A stretch of DNA of 64,000 nucleotides from Flavobacterium frigidimaris (GTDB taxonomy: Bacteria > Bacteroidota > Bacteroidia > Flavobacteriales > Flavobacteriaceae): contig FQWG01000002.1 of assembly GCA_900129595.1 (NCBI GenBank), positions 454,962 through 518,961 on the forward strand, given 5' to 3'. The position numbers and the translations under genes are program-made. The notes beneath the pieces are model-generated. The model saw only the letters and a list, made by a program, of their open reading frames with translations. It was not told the origin of the DNA and made no database searches. Every line of letters starts with the position of its first letter. Positions within the stretch are counted from its first letter, which is position 1. Below are positions 60,994 through 64,000 of this stretch, piece after piece.

Positions 60994-62547
60994 TTACAAA
61001 TCAAATTTGATTCCTTGCGCCAAAGGCAGACTCGTTGTATAATTGATTGTATTGGTTTGACGGCGCATATAAATTTTCCAGGCATCAGATCCTGATTCGC
61101 GTCCGCCACCGGTTTCTTTTTCACCACCAAAAGCACCACCAATCTCCGCTCCCGAAGTTCCGATGTTTACGTTTGCAATTCCGCAATCAGAACCTACAAC
61201 AGATAAAAATCTTTCGGCTTCACGTAAATTATTGGTCATAATTGCTGATGATAAACCTTGTCCTACTCCATTTTGAAGTTCTATTGCATTGTCTACATCT
61301 CCGGAATATTTTATTAAGTATAAAACCGGAGCAAATGTTTCATGCTGCACAATAGCGTAGGCGTTTTGAGCCTCTGCAATTGCTGGTTTTACATAACAGC
61401 CGCTTTCATAACCTTCGCCTGAAAGTACTCCGCCTTCAACCAGAATTTTACCCCCTTCGGCAACTACTTTATTCAAAGCAATAGCATACATTTCAACCGC
61501 ATGTGTGTCAATAAGCGGTCCAACATGGTTGTTTTCGTCAAGCGGGTTTCCAATGCGTAATTGTTTGTAAGCTGCAACTAAAGCATCTTTCACTTTATCA
61601 TAAATACTTTCGTGAATGATCAAACGGCGTGTAGATGTGCAACGTTGTCCTGCAGTTCCTACTGCTCCAAAAACAGCACCAATAACGGTCATTTTAATAT
61701 CAGCATCCGGCGTAACTATAATGGCGTTATTGCCACCCAACTCTAATAATGATTTTCCTAAACGTCCCGCAACAGCCTGTGCTACGATTTTCCCCATTCT
61801 GGTTGAACCTGTAGCAGAAATTAACGGAATTCTGGTATCCGCCGTCATTAATTCCCCTATTTGATAATCGCCGTTTATCAAGCATGAAATTCCTTCCGGC
61901 AAATTATTTTCTTTGATAACCTGCGCGATAATATTTTGACAGGCAATTCCGCAAAGAGGTGTTTTCTCAGAAGGTTTCCAGACGCAAACATCACCAGAAA
62001 TCCATGCTAAAGCCGTATTCCATGACCAGACTGCCACCGGAAAATTGAATGCAGAAATGATTCCAACAACTCCCAAAGAATGGTATTGTTCGTACATGCG
62101 ATGTCCGGGTCTTTCTGAATGCATTGTTAATCCGTGAAGCTGACGAGACAAACCAACTGCAAAATCACAGATGTCGATCATTTCCTGAACTTCTCCGTAA
62201 CCCTCTTGCAATGATTTCCCCATTTCGTAAGAAACCAGTTTACCAAGAGCATCTTTATTTTCACGTAACTTTTGCCCAAACTGGCGAACAATTTCTCCAC
62301 GTTGTGGCGCAGGAATCAAACGAAAAGTTTTAAAAGCCTCCGTTGCCGCCTGCATTACTTTTTCGTAATCCTGAGGTGTTGACATTTTTACTGAAGCAAT
62401 TAATTTTCCGTCAACTGGCGAAAAACTATCTAAAACGTCTCCCGAAGAAAAATTTTGAATTCCCGTTGATGTTCCTTCATTTATCAATTTAATGCCCAAT
62501 TTTTCTAGAGCCTCATTCATTCCAAATTGCGATGCTATTGTTGTCAT
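60994..62547 (-). CDS. aldehyde dehydrogenase, ALDH7 (antiquitin) type
   Basis: 517 residues. Oxidises an aldehyde with NAD(P)+. Rossmann-binding ISAFNFPVAVWSWN, ATGSTRMGK, the ELGGNNAIIV active-site Glu and FGAVGTAGQRCTSTRRLI with the catalytic Cys are all present. The GQRCTSTRR wording and the length fit ALDH7, whose best-known substrate is L-2-aminoadipate semialdehyde in lysine breakdown (AmaB in Pseudomonas). No lysine-degradation partner genes are next to it, so the substrate is not settled. Confidence 0.92.
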   Translation of the reverse strand: MTTIASQFGMNEALEKLGIKLINEGTSTGIQNFSSGDVLDSFSPVDGKLIASVKMSTPQDYEKVMQAATEAFKTFRLIPAPQRGEIVRQFGQKLRENKDALGKLVSYEMGKSLQEGYGEVQEMIDICDFAVGLSRQLHGLTMHSERPGHRMYEQYHSLGVVGIISAFNFPVAVWSWNTALAWISGDVCVWKPSEKTPLCGIACQNIIAQVIKENNLPEGISCLINGDYQIGELMTADTRIPLISATGSTRMGKIVAQAVAGRLGKSLLELGGNNAIIVTPDADIKMTVIGAVFGAVGTAGQRCTSTRRLIIHESIYDKVKDALVAAYKQLRIGNPLDENNHVGPLIDTHAVEMYAIALNKVVAEGGKILVEGGVLSGEGYESGCYVKPAIAEAQNAYAIVQHETFAPVLYLIKYSGDVDNAIELQNGVGQGLSSAIMTNNLREAERFLSVVGSDCGIANVNIGTSGAEIGGAFGGEKETGGGRESGSDAWKIYMRRQTNTINYTTSLPLAQGIKFDL

Positions 62548-62727
62548 TGTAACTTTTTTAGTTAAAAATGTTGTATTTATATGTAAAGATATTGTTTCAA
62601 GTTGAATTTCAACTGAAGCAACTTATAAAATCAAGTAAATTTAGGATTAATTAAAATGAATTAAAGGAATATATCCCTATTTATTCGTCTTAATTCAGGA
62701 ACTTTGCATCAACAAAATTATTTAAAT

Positions 62728-63687
62728 ATGTCTGTTTTCAATCGGTTTTTGATCTGTTTCGTTTTAATTTCGTTTAATGCATTTTCTCAAAAAGAGCAAA
62801 GAGCTTCTTTTCAGGTTGTTCCTTTAGGAATAAAAGGCGGTATTGACGAAAAAAATCTTTCGGCATACTTAGTCGCTCCAACGAATACAAATGATTTTAT
62901 TTCTCTGGATGCGGGAACTATAAATGCAGGAATCGAAAAAGCAATTGAAAACAAAGTTTTTAAAGTTTCAACCAGCGAGGTCTTACGAAAGTATATTAAA
63001 GGATATTTTATTTCTCACGCACACTTAGATCACGTTTCCGGTTTGATTATTAACTCTCCGGCCGATTCGTCCAAAACAGTTTATGCAACTGAAAAATGTA
63101 TGGAGATGATGGAAAATCATTATTTTAATGACGAAACCTGGGCCAATTTTGGTGATAAAGGTCCCGGAACTCCGTTAAAAAAATATCATTTTCAGACTTT
63201 AAATATTGGGGAAGAAACTCCAATTACCAATACAGCCATGACGGTTAAGGCATTTCCGTTAAGTCATGTGAATCCGTTTGAGAGTACAGCTTTTTTAATT
63301 AAAAACGGAGATTCGTATGTGCTTTATTTAGGAGATACCGGACCTGATGCTGTAGAAAAAAGCGATAAACTAAAATCGCTCTGGACAGCGATTGCTCCTC
63401 TTGTAAAAACCAAACAACTGAAAGGGATTTTTATTGAAGTTTCTTTCCCAAATGAGCAACCCGACCAATTTTTGTTTGGACATTTAACGCCCAATTATTT
63501 AATGAAAGAACTTCACACTTTAGAAGATTTATCAGGAAAAGGAACTTTGAAAGGTTTTAATATTATCGTGACACATTTGAAACCACCAACCAAAAATATC
63601 ATCAAACTTAAAGAACAATTGCAAAAGCAAAACGATCTTGGATTGAAAATTATTTATCCTGAACAAGGAAAAAAGTTTGAGTTGTAA
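62728..63687 (+). CDS. exported 3',5'-cyclic-nucleotide phosphodiesterase, class II
   Basis: 319 residues from the ATG at 62728, which leads a signal peptide (MSVFNRFLICFVLISFNAFS); an in-frame TTG at 62704 is part of a GAACTTTG promoter-like box. The metallo-beta-lactamase-like zinc motif SHAHLDHVSGL (about residue 102), LYLGDTGPD and the class II wording FIEVSFPNE plus FGHLTPNYL are seen. Class II enzymes such as yeast PDE1 and Vibrio CpdP hydrolyse cAMP or cGMP. With a signal peptide it would act on nucleotides outside the cytoplasm, and scavenging is a likelier role than signalling. Confidence 0.85.
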   Translation: MSVFNRFLICFVLISFNAFSQKEQRASFQVVPLGIKGGIDEKNLSAYLVAPTNTNDFISLDAGTINAGIEKAIENKVFKVSTSEVLRKYIKGYFISHAHLDHVSGLIINSPADSSKTVYATEKCMEMMENHYFNDETWANFGDKGPGTPLKKYHFQTLNIGEETPITNTAMTVKAFPLSHVNPFESTAFLIKNGDSYVLYLGDTGPDAVEKSDKLKSLWTAIAPLVKTKQLKGIFIEVSFPNEQPDQFLFGHLTPNYLMKELHTLEDLSGKGTLKGFNIIVTHLKPPTKNIIKLKEQLQKQNDLGLKIIYPEQGKKFEL

Positions 63688-63699
63688 ACGAATTAATTA

Positions 63700-63834
63700 G
63701 CCACAGATTTCACAGATTAAAGGGATTTCGCCTTTTTTTGTCATTTCGACAAAGGAGAAATCACACTAGTTGATCGACAAAGATTGTTGACATTTTTTGC
63801 GGAGTTTCGAATGCGATTTCTTCGTAGAAATGAC
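63700..63834. repeat. intergenic repeat block (GCCACAGATT word and GTCATTTC inverted repeat)
   Basis: GCCACAGATTTCACAGATTA at 63700 is the word also seen at 15956. Further on, GTCATTTCGACAAAGGAGAA at 63740 is roughly inverted by GATTTCTTCGTAGAAATGAC near 63815, making an imperfect hairpin with the block between. Non-coding repeat of the kind common in Flavobacterium. Confidence 0.5.
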
Positions 63835-63873
63835 AGGATGACGTAAATTAAATTTTCTTATAAAACAGATTCC

Positions 63874-63889
63874 CCAGCCCCGATAGAAG
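63874..63889 (+). repeat. fragment of the GATAG dispersed element
   Basis: CCAGCCCCGATAGAAG matches the opening of the copies at 50124 and 2330 but then breaks off directly before the stop codon of the transposase-like gene. The element may have been cut by an insertion. Confidence 0.45.
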
Positions 63890-63890
63890 T

Positions 63891-64000
63891 CTACCGTCTG
63901 GACATATCTTGGAATAGTTGCCATCCTTGCATAATTGAGGTGAATTTTTGCACTCCAATCCAAAATGTAGTTATTCCAGGTTTTCGTTCTGAAGCATAAC
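63891..64000 (-). CDS. C-terminal end of an IS4-type transposase (cut by window edge)
   Basis: The reverse strand reads 35 codons and a TAG at 63891-63893. The peptide has RKPGITTFWIGVQKFTSIMQ followed by GWQLFQDM, which fits the end of IS4/Tn5-type transposases (a basic residue, PG, W.G, then a hydrophobic helix). The stop directly follows a GATAG-element fragment. Only the tail is visible, so family and intactness are uncertain, and the insertion end cannot be fixed. Confidence 0.45.
   Translation of the reverse strand, partial: YASERKPGITTFWIGVQKFTSIMQGWQLFQDMSRR

Noticed and set aside
63766..63963. 65-codon minus-strand frame across the repeat block
   Set aside because: It crosses repeat sequence and runs in another frame from the transposase-like tail, which makes better sense as protein.

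Overview
The window is AT-rich chromosomal DNA from a member of the Bacteroidota, almost certainly a Flavobacterium or a close relative. The signs are promoters of the Bacteroidota type (TTG or TTTG, about 20 bases, then TAnnTTTG), almost no Shine-Dalgarno sequences, SusC-like TonB-dependent receptors with a carboxypeptidase-like N-terminal plug extension, a secreted pectate lyase with a type IX secretion C-terminal signal, and dispersed intergenic inverted repeats of the kind common in Flavobacterium. I see no rRNA, tRNA, CRISPR array or prophage.

Layout. 1-7602: an ECF sigma factor and the start of a probable anti-sigma-like gene (minus strand), then a small membrane protein, a lipoprotein, a PKD/beta-barrel protein, a TPR-CHAT protease-like protein and an overlapping retropepsin-like aspartic protease. 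The first two plus-strand genes share an identical upstream motif that may be the sigma factor's promoter. 7743-14829: a tetR-TolC-adaptor-RND efflux operon plus yceI, tied together by three copies of one 28-bp operator. 14974-15948: polyprenyl synthetase. 16129-23329: a small sugar locus (fungal-type neutral trehalase, MFS transporter, TonB receptor, LacI regulator with two operators 21 bp apart). 23370-26131: a conserved small gene, a three-gene cassette of unknown function and an outer-membrane barrel. 26248-30343: sucA-sucB (2-oxoglutarate dehydrogenase E1 and E2). 30560-36469: siderophore receptor followed by DUF3325-like, DUF3649-like and two PepSY membrane proteins, a probable iron uptake and reduction cluster. 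36631-42769: MORN protein, TlpA-like thioredoxin, aspS, two unknown exported proteins, cold-shock protein. 43012-56480: the complete 14-gene nuoA-N operon for respiratory complex I, with a short NuoG and repeats in four of its gaps. 56622-63687: Bax inhibitor-1 family protein, pectate lyase, ALDH7-type aldehyde dehydrogenase, class II cyclic-nucleotide phosphodiesterase. The right edge carries repeats and what looks like the 3' end of an IS4-type transposase gene.

Most of the window is core metabolism. The parts most likely to hold something new are the sigma/CHAT/retropepsin block at the left, the TetR-YceI operator set, the pectate lyase control region with three copies of TGCAATnnATTACA, and the cassette at 23750-25515. 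Function calls rest on recognised motifs and remembered family features; no database search was run.
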